Below are positions 18,837 to 28,217 of a stretch of 64,000 nucleotides of DNA, one piece after another; position 1 is the stretch's first letter, and every line of letters begins with the position of its first letter. Source of the stretch: Rhodocytophaga rosea (GTDB lineage: Bacteria > Bacteroidota > Bacteroidia > Cytophagales > 172606-1); assembly GCF_010119975.1 (NCBI RefSeq), contig NZ_CP048222.1, forward strand, positions 8,780,501 through 8,844,500, in the 5' to 3' direction. Position numbers and translations under genes: made by a program. The notes under the pieces are model-generated. The model ran no database searches. It was not told where the DNA came from and was given only the letters and a program-made list of their open reading frames with translations.

Positions 18837-19877
18837 ATGGAATACAGACAATTAGGCTCTTGCGGACTGCAGGTGCCAGTGCTGAGTTTTGGCACAGCCA
18901 CTTTTGGAGGAGGTAACGACTTTTTTAAAGCCTGGGCAAGCACTCAGCAAGAGGAAGCAAACCGTATGGTCAATCTTTGTCTGGAGGCAGGCGTAACTAT
19001 GTTTGATACGGCAGATGTATATTCTACAGGCCTCTCCGAACAGATATTAGGTAAAGCCTTACAAGGAAAGCGGAATCAAGTGCTTGTTTCCACAAAAGCT
19101 ACTTTTCCTTTTGGGCAGGGTCCTAACAACCAGGGCTCTTCCCGTTTCCATATAACCAAACAAGTAGAGGGTAGCCTCAAACGCTTGCAGACCGATTATA
19201 TAGATCTTTATTATATGCATGGCTTTGATGGAAATACAGCGGTAGAGGAAACCTTACGTAGCTTGGATGATTTGGTGCAAAGCGGAAAAGTACGCTATAT
19301 AGCTGCCTCCAACTTTTCAGGGTGGCATCTGATGAAATCGTTAGCTATTTCAGAAAAGTATGGGTGGAGCCCATATGTAGCGCATCAGGTCTATTATTCC
19401 CTGGCCAATAGAGAATATGAATGGGAACTGATGCCACTTGGTTTGGATCAAAAAGTAGGAGGTATTATCTGGTCTCCCCTTTCAGCAGGCCGGTTAACTG
19501 GCAAGTACCGCCGCAATCAAGCTTTGCCTCCTGATAGCCGGGTAGCACAAGGCGGGAGTCCGGTTCCTGAAGCCGTAGTCAATCAGGAAGTATTTTACAA
19601 TACCATTGATGCCCTGGATGAAGTGGCTGCTCAAGCAGGAAAAACTGTGGCTCAGGTAGCCCTTAACTGGCTATTGCAACGTCCAACGGTTAGTAGCATT
19701 ATTATCGGGGCCCGTAATGAAGAGCAGTTAAAGCAAAATATAGAAGCAGTAGGCTGGAAACTTACTGTGGAGCAGGTAAAGAAATTAGATGCTGCAAGTG
19801 AAATGCCGGCTATCTACCCCTATTGGCATCAGAGGCAAAATACGACACTTAATCCCCTGCCTGACTTTTACAAATAA
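18837..19877 (+). CDS. Aldo/keto reductase
   Basis: A 346-residue cytosolic (beta/alpha)8-barrel reductase. The catalytic tetrad is visible: Asp57 and Tyr62 in FDTADVYSTG, Lys87 in VSTKATF and His128 in YYMHGFDG. The NADP-binding end carries the family's IIIGARNEEQLKQN. There is no signal peptide. The sequence resembles the YghZ/AKR11-15 group that reduces small aldehydes and sugars, but the substrate cannot be deduced. It probably shares a transcript with the oxidoreductase 78 bp upstream. It is intact and of normal length. Confidence 0.92.
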   Translation: MEYRQLGSCGLQVPVLSFGTATFGGGNDFFKAWASTQQEEANRMVNLCLEAGVTMFDTADVYSTGLSEQILGKALQGKRNQVLVSTKATFPFGQGPNNQGSSRFHITKQVEGSLKRLQTDYIDLYYMHGFDGNTAVEETLRSLDDLVQSGKVRYIAASNFSGWHLMKSLAISEKYGWSPYVAHQVYYSLANREYEWELMPLGLDQKVGGIIWSPLSAGRLTGKYRRNQALPPDSRVAQGGSPVPEAVVNQEVFYNTIDALDEVAAQAGKTVAQVALNWLLQRPTVSSIIIGARNEEQLKQNIEAVGWKLTVEQVKKLDAASEMPAIYPYWHQRQNTTLNPLPDFYK

Positions 19878-20074
19878 GTTCAAAGAGGCAAGCTGCAAAG
19901 CATCAATTGTTTTTCTCTTTTGGTATAGGCATTTCGGTTTTATAGTAGGAATTAGTTAAGTTAATTCCTTTGGTTTTACTTATAGTGTGTCTGATCACAT
20001 CAGTCCTAATATAGCTATCCTACAATCGCTCTTCACTTGGAGTTCACTTTTACTGGGGAACGTCTATCTGGCTA

Positions 20075-20689
20075 TTAATCTGGTAGATTAGGAACCAGCC
20101 TTGGATCATATGTTGAACCAGCGGCTACTTGCACCATGGTGATGCGAACTTTGGTTGGAAAGAACTTCTCTGCATCAGACCGTTTGTGTGCATGCCCCTG
20201 TCCACCACTATTATCTTTGATAACCAGGTCCATTTGCTTAATTCCCTCTGACCAGATGATAGCTTCGTTTTCCCAGAAAGAGGTCATGGCAATATCTTTT
20301 TCATATACTCCCTTCTCCGAATACAGACCTGTGCTTGTGCAGCCATACCCATTGCCCTGCCCCTTGTTAGGAATATAGCACAGGCTCCAGGTAGCATGTT
20401 CACCTCCGGCTGGTTTCTCCAATACTTCCAGGCGGATATGTACTGTACCATTCCGGTAATCTACTGGTGAGGTCCAGTCTTTGGGACGCTGGGGATTCAA
20501 CTTATTGCCAGTTACATAATAATGCGACTTACTTGGCTTGGAATTGTCTGCCTCTTCTTTGGTATAGGTAAATTCAACATCGAAAAGTACAAACTGCTTA
20601 CTGTGGGAGATATTTTTAGTGGCTTTACCAGCTTGTGCCAGTACCAAAGTTGGACTGAAAAAGAAAAGGAACAGTATATATATTTTCAT
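20075..20689 (-). CDS. Secreted protein of unknown function, 204 residues
   Basis: The first ~18 residues (MKIYILFLFFFSPTLVLA) are a clear signal peptide. The mature part is beta-rich with many aromatic residues and two cysteines (LCYIPN and YGCTST) that could form a disulfide. I do not recognise a family. Motifs such as SHYYVTGNKLNPQRPKDW and EGIKQMDLVIKDNSGGQGH suggest a ligand-binding sandwich, perhaps carbohydrate-binding, but that is a guess. It is the last gene of the minus-strand block that contains the DUF1592, DUF1552 and esterase/SMP-30 genes, 184 bp after the last of these, so its role is probably tied to theirs. Confidence 0.6.
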   Translation of the reverse strand: MKIYILFLFFFSPTLVLAQAGKATKNISHSKQFVLFDVEFTYTKEEADNSKPSKSHYYVTGNKLNPQRPKDWTSPVDYRNGTVHIRLEVLEKPAGGEHATWSLCYIPNKGQGNGYGCTSTGLYSEKGVYEKDIAMTSFWENEAIIWSEGIKQMDLVIKDNSGGQGHAHKRSDAEKFFPTKVRITMVQVAAGSTYDPRLVPNLPD

Positions 20690-20873
20690 AAGAAGTGAGA
20701 TAATGTCAGGTGGTAAGCAATGTTTACTATTTTGTTGGGGTTATTCCTTATTTAAATACGCTACGATGCACGCTTATATTTTTCTTTATGGCATGTTAAT
20801 AAAGTGTGAATTGGATAGATTTCTATTGAAAAATCAGTAAATAATGAATCATTTGCACGGCTGGTTTTCGCTA

Positions 20874-22628
20874 TTATAGGCTGGGCTTTGCTGGTTTAAA
20901 GGGAGCTTCAAAAGTATTTACTCCCCGAACATTTAACTTCCGGCGGTAAACTTTATTTCCGGCAGTAACATACAAAGTATTAAAATCAGGACCTCCAAAA
21001 CAAATATCAGAAGCATTTCCACCTGGAACTGGTAATATAGCCTGAGTCTTGCCGATCTGGTCGAGTACTTGTATGCCCATTTTAGTAGTTACATAAACCC
21101 GGCCTTTATAATCGCATTTCAGGCCATTTGCTCCGGAGACATACTCATCGTACTCATTGGTATGCAGCCAGCCATACTTTTGCTTATAAGCAAGTTTACC
21201 GTCTGGTTGTATCTGATAAATCCAGACGACATGTGAAGTGGATTCGGTCACGTATAATTGCTGCTGGTCAGGAGTAAGGGTAATACCACCTGCATATTTT
21301 ACGCCTTCATCTACAAGTATCTTTTCTCCATCAGGCTTTATCAAATATATTTTGCCAGAGGTATCTTTTTCATCAGCCGACGTAACATACATATTTCCAT
21401 TATGTGCTACCACCAGATCCTTACCTGCTATCAGGCGGGCTACTACTGTTTCTTTTCCTTGTGAATCGTAGCTAAGAATTTTCCGGGTAATGGCTGACAT
21501 TATATAGCGTTTCCCATCTTTCCCAAAAGCTGTACCACGGGCTTTCTTTGCCGGAGATGTAAAAGAACCTACGATTCCATTCTTATCTACTTTATAGGTT
21601 CTGTTGGTAAGAATATCCTGAAAAAAAACTTCTCCTGCCGCATTGGCTATAATTCCATCTGTAGAGCTATACCCCTCCCCTACTAATTCCCATTCTTCAC
21701 CAGGAATTAATATATCTTTTAAGGCCGCATTAGCCGTTGTTCCTTTTTTTACAGGTTTTGGCCAGTCCTTCCACAGATACCGCATTGCATCAGGAAAAAT
21801 AGCCCTCCCATGCTGATTATTATGTGCGCCTTCTCCCCAGATATGATTTACCTCATAGCCGGCAAAGGTTAAAGCCCTTTCCATGGTTTCATTGGCTTTC
21901 CACCAGTCACCGGCATACACATGTAAATCGTTGGTACCATCCTGCAAAAATATCCGTAAAGGTTTGGGCTCTACTTTCCGTATCAGGGTATGATATTGAT
22001 CTGCGCCCCGAAGACCCACGAATGTACCCACTACACTAAATACCCGGGAGAATTCCCCCGGCCATTCCCAGGCGGCAGTAAAGGCGGCGACTGCTCCGGT
22101 ACTTGATCCGCCAATAGCCCGGTCATTTCCATTTTTAGAGAGTATGATTGAGCGGCCATCTGCCGTCTTCTGCTGTTCTACATGGGGTAAAATTTCTTCC
22201 AGAATAAAGCGTGCGTAGCTATCTCCTAATGCATCAAACTCATAACTGCGGTTAAACCGGTCCAGGGCAGCATCTGGATTGGCTGCAAGTACTCTGCCAG
22301 GGGTTACAAACACCCCAATAGTAACTGGCATTTCCTTTTGGTGAATTAAATTATCGAACACCGTGGGGGCATTCCATTGTAAGCCATCCTGGTTTACATA
22401 TACACAGGCTGGTTTCTTTCCATCGTATTGTTCCGGAACATAAACCCAGTATTCCCGCCAGGTACCCGGAAAAATGGCAGAGTTTTCAAAAATTAATTTG
22501 AGTACTTCCCCTTTGGGCACACCTGCCTGCTCAACAGAAGCCGGGTCCTGAGGATAGGTTTCTGTATTATTCTGGGCAACTGCTAATACGTGGGAGAAGA
22601 GGAAAAGAACCAAAATTAATTTTTTCAT
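20874..22628 (-). CDS. Secreted esterase fused to SMP-30/gluconolactonase propeller
   Basis: A 584-residue exported protein: signal peptide 1-19, then an alpha/beta-hydrolase of the enterochelin-esterase (Esterase D) type at ~40-290, and a six-bladed SMP-30/gluconolactonase-like propeller at ~300-575. The nucleophile elbow is GGSSTGAV, giving Ser176; His in GEGAHNNQHGR is a likely triad member. The propeller shows blade motifs such as GITLTPDQQQLYVTEST and CFGGPDFNTLYVTAG. Family members with this pairing occur in sugar-catabolic clusters of Planctomycetes and Bacteroidota, where they may open lactones or cleave sugar esters. It lies 92 bp after the membrane cytochrome gene on the same strand and is likely in that operon. 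Confidence 0.85.
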   Translation of the reverse strand: MKKLILVLFLFSHVLAVAQNNTETYPQDPASVEQAGVPKGEVLKLIFENSAIFPGTWREYWVYVPEQYDGKKPACVYVNQDGLQWNAPTVFDNLIHQKEMPVTIGVFVTPGRVLAANPDAALDRFNRSYEFDALGDSYARFILEEILPHVEQQKTADGRSIILSKNGNDRAIGGSSTGAVAAFTAAWEWPGEFSRVFSVVGTFVGLRGADQYHTLIRKVEPKPLRIFLQDGTNDLHVYAGDWWKANETMERALTFAGYEVNHIWGEGAHNNQHGRAIFPDAMRYLWKDWPKPVKKGTTANAALKDILIPGEEWELVGEGYSSTDGIIANAAGEVFFQDILTNRTYKVDKNGIVGSFTSPAKKARGTAFGKDGKRYIMSAITRKILSYDSQGKETVVARLIAGKDLVVAHNGNMYVTSADEKDTSGKIYLIKPDGEKILVDEGVKYAGGITLTPDQQQLYVTESTSHVVWIYQIQPDGKLAYKQKYGWLHTNEYDEYVSGANGLKCDYKGRVYVTTKMGIQVLDQIGKTQAILPVPGGNASDICFGGPDFNTLYVTAGNKVYRRKLNVRGVNTFEAPFKPAKPSL

Positions 22629-22720
22629 TGTCGGTGCAATACAGGTTTAGTTTTTTGGCCACTAATACGTAAGCGTCTTTATTGATCAAGCTTTTAATGC
22701 TATTTACCAGCTTGCCACTG

Positions 22721-24241
22721 TTAAAAGAATTTCCCTCGTTCCAACCGGAGATCTAAATGGGGTTTGTTTTTACGGATGGCTTCCACCACCTCTTTAGATA
22801 CCTGGGTTTCATACAAGAATAACTCTTCCAAGTTCGGCAATTGCAGGATATGTAACAATTGCCCGTCATTAATCTTGGTTTTGGAAAGATCCAGTAAGCG
22901 CAGGTTTTTCAGGGAAGAAAGATGAACGAGGCCGATGCCTTCTATCTGAGTTTGTTGCAGGTATAGTTCACGCAAAGAACTCATTTGACTTACATGGTAC
23001 AAGGCATCATCGGTAATATCGCTTCCCATAAAAGAAGCTTTTGTGATACTGGGAAACAGTGGCTGCACTGCCAGTAAATCTTCGTCTTTAAAGCTTACCA
23101 GCGGAAATGGCATGGAGAGATTAATACCTTTCTCCTCGTAAGAATCCAATTGCAATACTAGATTATCTTTGGCTGGCAGTTCTTTCAACAATTTCTCCAG
23201 GCTTTGTTGTTGCAGGAAACTAGTCCGTTGCTGTGTTTCCAGTTCTTTTAGGTAACTCACTACCATAGGCTTTATTTGAACCTCGGAAGCCATTTCCTGT
23301 ACCCGTAATGTGGTGTCTGCGCCGTGATCTATCCACCAGGCGATCAGGTCTACCTCTTGTTTTGTCAGCGAAGGTTTGCCCTTTGGAGGCATACGGTCAT
23401 CATCGTCTACGGGCAGAAGCACCCGCTTATGCATCTCGCTTTTTTCCGCCGAACCAGGCACTAATGTCGGATGCTCCCCTTTTCCTCCTTTGAGCAGGTA
23501 GGCATAGGAAGTCATGATCAGGTCGCCCTTTGATTTGTTTTCGTTATGGCAGCTCATGCATTTCTTATTTAACACAGGCACCACCAGATCATTAAATACC
23601 AGCATCTTCTCCACTGGTTTAGGCTCCCATACTGCCTGTGCTCCATAATTGAATTTGGGCGTATACTCGGTAAGATATTCGCTCCCATGGGTTAATGATC
23701 CTCCTTGATGGCTTGTATACAGGAGTATTCCATTGGCTACTGCTAATAAAGTAAGGTAACTGTTATAGTAGACTTGAGTACGGTATTGCTGAAAGTTTAA
23801 AAAGAGAAAAAAAGCCACTGCCATGGCCGAAGTAAGTAATACTCCTCCCCACAGGTGTCCCTGCATAACCGCACCAGTATACTCACCAGTATAGTACAAC
23901 AAAAACCCCATTGCCAGCGAGACGACACAACCAAGCAGCGCAAGAGCCAGCAATACCCGAATAGTAGTGACTGAGGTTCGCAGGACTTTAATTCGCCTGC
24001 CTAGTTCAAACAGCAATGCCAGTAGCACGAGTACTACCGGAAAATGCACTACCAATGGGTGGAAACGGCCTATCCAATATACAAAGTCAGGCACTCTGCC
24101 TTCAGCCGGTTTCCAGAGGGGAAGAAATAGTACTGCCACAGCCAGAGGCAAGAGAAGGAACCTATAAGGAATATCTATTTTCCGGATTGAAACAGGCCGG
24201 ATTAGTAACTTCTGTATTAAACTACTACGCATACATATCAC
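22721..24241 (-). CDS. Membrane cytochrome c protein with DUF2231 and leucine-rich repeats
   Basis: A 506-residue protein with three parts. Residues ~25-175 hold about four to five membrane helices with the HPLVVHFP motif of the DUF2231 type. Next comes a periplasmic planctomycete-type cytochrome c domain with heme-binding CMSCH at 228-232 and an axial-ligand candidate in DRMPPKGKP. The last ~110 residues contain leucine-rich repeats (LRELYLQQTQIEGIGL, LRLLDLSKTKIN, LEELFLYETQV). Such proteins probably pass electrons or gauge the state of the adjacent DUF1552/DUF1592 system. The start overlaps the DUF1552 stop by 17 bp, indicating translational coupling; a later Met at codon 4 would still overlap. 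Of the three domains only the cytochrome part has a firm biochemical role. Confidence 0.8.
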   Translation of the reverse strand: MICMRSSLIQKLLIRPVSIRKIDIPYRFLLLPLAVAVLFLPLWKPAEGRVPDFVYWIGRFHPLVVHFPVVLVLLALLFELGRRIKVLRTSVTTIRVLLALALLGCVVSLAMGFLLYYTGEYTGAVMQGHLWGGVLLTSAMAVAFFLFLNFQQYRTQVYYNSYLTLLAVANGILLYTSHQGGSLTHGSEYLTEYTPKFNYGAQAVWEPKPVEKMLVFNDLVVPVLNKKCMSCHNENKSKGDLIMTSYAYLLKGGKGEHPTLVPGSAEKSEMHKRVLLPVDDDDRMPPKGKPSLTKQEVDLIAWWIDHGADTTLRVQEMASEVQIKPMVVSYLKELETQQRTSFLQQQSLEKLLKELPAKDNLVLQLDSYEEKGINLSMPFPLVSFKDEDLLAVQPLFPSITKASFMGSDITDDALYHVSQMSSLRELYLQQTQIEGIGLVHLSSLKNLRLLDLSKTKINDGQLLHILQLPNLEELFLYETQVSKEVVEAIRKNKPHLDLRLERGKFF

Positions 24242-25607
24242 TCAATTCTCCAGTACTATCGGCAAAGCTCGACAAGCGCATGTCTAGCACACGGGCCATA
24301 GAAAGATAAAGATTGGATAAAGGAGTTTCTTTTTTAAATTGAAGGTTCTGCCCAGTTTTCAGCCGCCCTCCTGCTTTGCCGGCTACAATAACGGGTATAT
24401 TAACCGACGAATGAGAGTTACCATCCCGTAAGCCGGAAGTAAACATGATCATAGAGTTATCGAGCAGATTACCCTCGCCATCGGGAATAGATTTAAGTTT
24501 TTCGAGGAAATACGCATACTGGGCCACATAAAACTCGTTTATTCTGCGGTATTGCTCCATTTCGCCGGCATGGTTCTGGTGATGGGATATCTGGTGATGG
24601 CTACCCTGCACGCCTTTCAAAAATGAGAAGTTGCGGTTGCTGGCTGCATTACCAAACATAAAAGTAGTAACCCGGGTAGCATCGCTCCAGAAGGCAAGCG
24701 CTATAATGTCGAGCATCTGCCGCACCTTTTCGGTAATGTCTACCCCTACAAACTGTTCTTTGAACTCATCAATCCGTAAATTCAGGCCAACCAGTTCTTT
24801 CTTGATTTTAGGGGTTACCTGCTGATTAAAAGTTTTCAACTTCTCTTCGTTGTCAATACGTTTTTCCAGGGAGCGAATCGATTCCAGGTACTCTTCCAGC
24901 TTATCCTGGTCGGAGCGGCCCAGTTTACGTTGCAGCGCATGCGCATCGTCCTGCACCATGTCCAGTACACTCTGCTTCCAGGTTTCATCGCGCTTTTTAG
25001 AAACTGGCATAACGCCCCGGAACAAACGGTCAAAGGCCATGCGTGGATCGATCTCCCGGGTACAAGGCTGTGTCGGGGATTTCCAGGAGATGCTTGCAGC
25101 ATATAAGCGTGTAAACCCGGTGGCTCCACAGACCCCTGAGTTGATCCGTTCCATACCATATTGAAGAGAATCATACAGCGTGTCTTGACCCTTTTGCTGA
25201 GCGATGAGCTGATCGAAAGAAATGCCCCCACTGTTAATATTTTCACCGGTAGTCTTCAAAATAGGTTTGCAGGTCATGATGTTGGCCGTCTTGCAAAAAT
25301 GTCCCTCTGCGCCCGGAAAGATGGAGCCCTTATTCATCAGTTCATTTAGTACGAGAATATCTTGTTTCACCTTCTCCAAAGGCTTTAGCGTACTCGTTAA
25401 CTCAAAGTCTTTACCAAACTTAGCTGGCGTCCAGTGATCTTTGTTCACGCCATTGGGCATATACAGGCATGCAAACCGTACCGGCTTTTTAGGCATATTA
25501 TAAGCGCTCATTCCTGGAGGAACCATAGCCTGTAAAAACGGAAGGGCGATACTGGCCCCTATGCCTTTTAACATCCGTCTGCGGGAGATATGCCATGTGC
25601 TACTCAT
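24225..25607 (-). CDS. DUF1552 family Tat-exported protein
   Basis: A 460-residue protein. The N-terminus ISRRRMLKGIGASIALPFL is a twin-arginine signal, so it is folded before export. The body matches the DUF1552 pattern: RFACLYMPNGVNKDHWTP, then SGGISFDQLIA, FGNAASNRNFSFL and MIMFTSGLRDGNSHSSVNIP. DUF1552 belongs to the alkaline-phosphatase/sulfatase-like superfamily group (with DUF1501), found mostly in Planctomycetes, Verrucomicrobia, Myxobacteria and some Bacteroidota. It is nearly always encoded beside a DUF1592 cytochrome, as it is here, 157 bp downstream of one. The enzymatic activity is not established. It overlaps the next gene by 17 bp. Confidence 0.92.
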   Translation of the reverse strand: MSSTWHISRRRMLKGIGASIALPFLQAMVPPGMSAYNMPKKPVRFACLYMPNGVNKDHWTPAKFGKDFELTSTLKPLEKVKQDILVLNELMNKGSIFPGAEGHFCKTANIMTCKPILKTTGENINSGGISFDQLIAQQKGQDTLYDSLQYGMERINSGVCGATGFTRLYAASISWKSPTQPCTREIDPRMAFDRLFRGVMPVSKKRDETWKQSVLDMVQDDAHALQRKLGRSDQDKLEEYLESIRSLEKRIDNEEKLKTFNQQVTPKIKKELVGLNLRIDEFKEQFVGVDITEKVRQMLDIIALAFWSDATRVTTFMFGNAASNRNFSFLKGVQGSHHQISHHQNHAGEMEQYRRINEFYVAQYAYFLEKLKSIPDGEGNLLDNSMIMFTSGLRDGNSHSSVNIPVIVAGKAGGRLKTGQNLQFKKETPLSNLYLSMARVLDMRLSSFADSTGELSDMYA

Positions 25608-25763
25608 ACTAGTTATAAAGATTTATAAGGTTATCTGTTTGTTTCTATTTTTTTTACCTGATCACTTTACTTACCCTTTCCGGTTAAACTATTCTTTAAC
25701 GTAAACCAGGCTTCTCGTATCGGTTCATTGATGTATATATCTTCAAATTTGTTTTCAATACGC

Positions 25764-27737
25764 TTATTTTCCTGCCACCTTAAACTTTTCTGTTTTGTCA
25801 TTCACCTTATAGCGGAATGGCTCCAGGTTCACTAGTTCTATAATTAATTTCTCAGGATTGAACCGGTTTTGTTTGAGATTTTTTATCATTCGTTGCATAT
25901 AAAGTTCGTCTGTGAAGCCTACATTACGGCCAATCGCATAGACGAACATTTTTTCGGACAAGGTGCGGGCAAACTCATCCTCCTTTGTTACTAGTATTTT
26001 CTTGAGTTGGGCAGGATTACTAAACACTTCTCCACTCGGTAAAGTATCCCAGGTTACTACGATTGGGCTGTCACCATAGCTGCTGCGCCAGCGGCCAATT
26101 GGGTCAAAATTTTCCAGCCCAAATCCAATGGGGTCCATTTTCTGATGGCAGCCTGCACAGGCAGGTTTAGAACGGTGCAGCACAAGCAGATCACGAATAC
26201 TGGCATTTTTATCCGATGATGCCTCTTCTGGTAGTTCTCCGGCATCGGGAGGAGGTGGTGGAGCCGGGGTACCTAGTATTTCCTCCAGAACCCATTTCCC
26301 TCGCAATACCGGGCTAGTCCGGAGCGGTAACGAGGTAGAGGTGAGCACACTGCCCATCCCCAGGATGCCCCCCCGGTTCCGGTTTTGCATCGTTACCTTT
26401 CGCATCTGTGAACCATTTACACCTTCAATTCCATAATGCCTGGCTAGTTCCTCATTCAGGAAAGTGTAATCACTATCAATAAGATCAAGGAAATTGCCTC
26501 TTTCCGTGAGCACGTAGTAAAAATACTCTACCACTTCCTGATACATAGCATTTCGCAGAGAAGGAGTTAATTCCGGGAATCGCCCAGGATCTACCGGATT
26601 ATTTTCCTGCAACTGGCTAATACCAAACCACTGGGTAGAGAAACTCTCTGCAAAACGTCTGGCTTTGGGGTCCTGCAGCATTCTCCTGACCTGCCGGTTT
26701 AAGACTGCCGGGTCGTGTAAATCCTGGCGGTAAGCGGCTTCGAATAGTTCCTTGTCGGGTAAGGTAGACCAAAGAAAATAAGACAACCGGGAGGCTAGTT
26801 CAAAGTTGCTTAGGGGATAGGGATGATCTACCGGCACAGGCTGTTCCTCTTCATAACGGTATAAAAAATTAGGTGACACAAGCACCGCTTTCAGTGTTTC
26901 TTTTATGGCTATGGAATAACGATCATCTGGATCACTACCCTCATACACTTTCCTAAAAAGAGTTAATAATTTCTGCTTTTCCTCGGGCGTCAGAAACCGG
27001 CGATAGGCCTGACTGGCAAAAGGCACGATTACCTCAGCCGCCTGTTTTATGGCTCCTTCTGAAGGATCTATTTTTGTAAAGAGGCCAGAAACCCAGTTGA
27101 CAAACCGTTGCCAGATAGACTCGGTATAGGTTTGAGGAACGAGTTTGCGCCACAGTTCAGGCTTGGCGTTTACCTCATCCATAATTTCTTCCGCTGCTTC
27201 ATAATACCGCTCCATTTTTAGCGGTGTCAGAAATAAGGTGCTGGCAAAATTATCGAAGCCGGCTCCGCCTGAGCCATCTGAGGGAAATTTAGCTTCAGCA
27301 TCATACGATACGCCTACTAAATTAAAAATAGAATATTGATACTCACTATGGCTTAACCGCCGCATCACCACCCTTCCCGGATTATTGGCACTTAATGAAG
27401 AGTAGAGAATCTCATTAATGGTCTTCACAAGAGTATCCTGTTCCTGCTGGGTCATTCGTGGTTCTGTGCGGGGAGGCATTTCTCCACTCTGGATCTGCTT
27501 CACTACGTTCATCCATACCTTGCCGTCGTGCACCATCAGGGCTTTAGTGTCGTTGATGCCCATGAATATATTTTTGAGGCTAATGCCAGCGGACCTTTTC
27601 GTATCATGGTGGCAAGAAAAACAATGCTGTTCGAGAATGGGCTTTATCTTTGGTATCGGGTCCTGCTTGGGAACTTCGGCCAGAACCGATGAAGCTATCA
27701 GGATGATCAGGAAGAGGGTAGTAAAAATTCTACGCAT
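25764..27737 (-). CDS. DUF1592/DUF1588/DUF1585 c-type cytochrome protein
   Basis: A 657-residue exported protein with signal peptide 1-20. The first heme-binding site is CFSCH at 39-43 in a planctomycete-type cytochrome domain. DUF1587 follows (RVVMRRLSHSEYQYSIFNLV), then DUF1595 and DUF1592 (NFLYRYEEEQPVP through LEEILGTPAPPPPPDAGELP). DUF1588 carries a second CxxCH at 527-531 (CAGCH) with MDPIGFGLENFD, and a C-terminal DUF1585 ends in LVNLEPFRYK. This is the standard large partner of DUF1552 proteins, probably a periplasmic diheme redox enzyme of unknown substrate. It is the first gene of a minus-strand block of five. The promoter should lie in 27738-28217. Confidence 0.93.
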   Translation of the reverse strand: MRRIFTTLFLIILIASSVLAEVPKQDPIPKIKPILEQHCFSCHHDTKRSAGISLKNIFMGINDTKALMVHDGKVWMNVVKQIQSGEMPPRTEPRMTQQEQDTLVKTINEILYSSLSANNPGRVVMRRLSHSEYQYSIFNLVGVSYDAEAKFPSDGSGGAGFDNFASTLFLTPLKMERYYEAAEEIMDEVNAKPELWRKLVPQTYTESIWQRFVNWVSGLFTKIDPSEGAIKQAAEVIVPFASQAYRRFLTPEEKQKLLTLFRKVYEGSDPDDRYSIAIKETLKAVLVSPNFLYRYEEEQPVPVDHPYPLSNFELASRLSYFLWSTLPDKELFEAAYRQDLHDPAVLNRQVRRMLQDPKARRFAESFSTQWFGISQLQENNPVDPGRFPELTPSLRNAMYQEVVEYFYYVLTERGNFLDLIDSDYTFLNEELARHYGIEGVNGSQMRKVTMQNRNRGGILGMGSVLTSTSLPLRTSPVLRGKWVLEEILGTPAPPPPPDAGELPEEASSDKNASIRDLLVLHRSKPACAGCHQKMDPIGFGLENFDPIGRWRSSYGDSPIVVTWDTLPSGEVFSNPAQLKKILVTKEDEFARTLSEKMFVYAIGRNVGFTDELYMQRMIKNLKQNRFNPEKLIIELVNLEPFRYKVNDKTEKFKVAGK

Positions 27738-28217
27738 AGCCTCAATAAAATAACTTTGAAATGAAAGTGCTCTTTCTTGCCTATAAGAGTTTTATAATAT
27801 CAGCTCAGGAAAACCCATTTTATTGATAATCTTCCCAAAGGAAAGCACACAACGTATATTTTCTTTGTTAGCCTTACCAATTTTGATCTTCTAATATGTG
27901 ACTATAGATCAAAGTAAAGTAAGCAAGAATACTTGTATTTATCCATTCTATTCTATAGATAGCTATATAAATGCGATATTTAAGCCTGTTTATTCGATAC
28001 TTCCATTTTAATATTATATATAATTTATTGTATTAAAACTATATGTATGCCATTGCTTTGAGCAAAATAATGCAACAGAGTCAGGACTTAGAGAGCTGGT
28101 TTCAGCTTTCTAAGGATTCAGTACTGACAAAATGATTGATGGATTAGAGAATCTGCCGCTTTCAATTTATTTGCTTTGTATAGAAAAGATATACATCTGT
28201 AATTACTGCTTTCCACA
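27738..28217. other. Intergenic region upstream of the DUF1592 block
   Basis: About 480 bp, very AT-rich around 27900-28060. It must contain the promoter of the DUF1592-DUF1552 block and the end of the AraC gene transcript. I found no repeat, RNA or reliable short gene. Confidence 0.5.

Noticed and set aside
24836-25246. 136-codon alternative frame inside DUF1552
   Set aside because: Same strand but out of frame with the recognisable DUF1552 motifs; no motif of its own.
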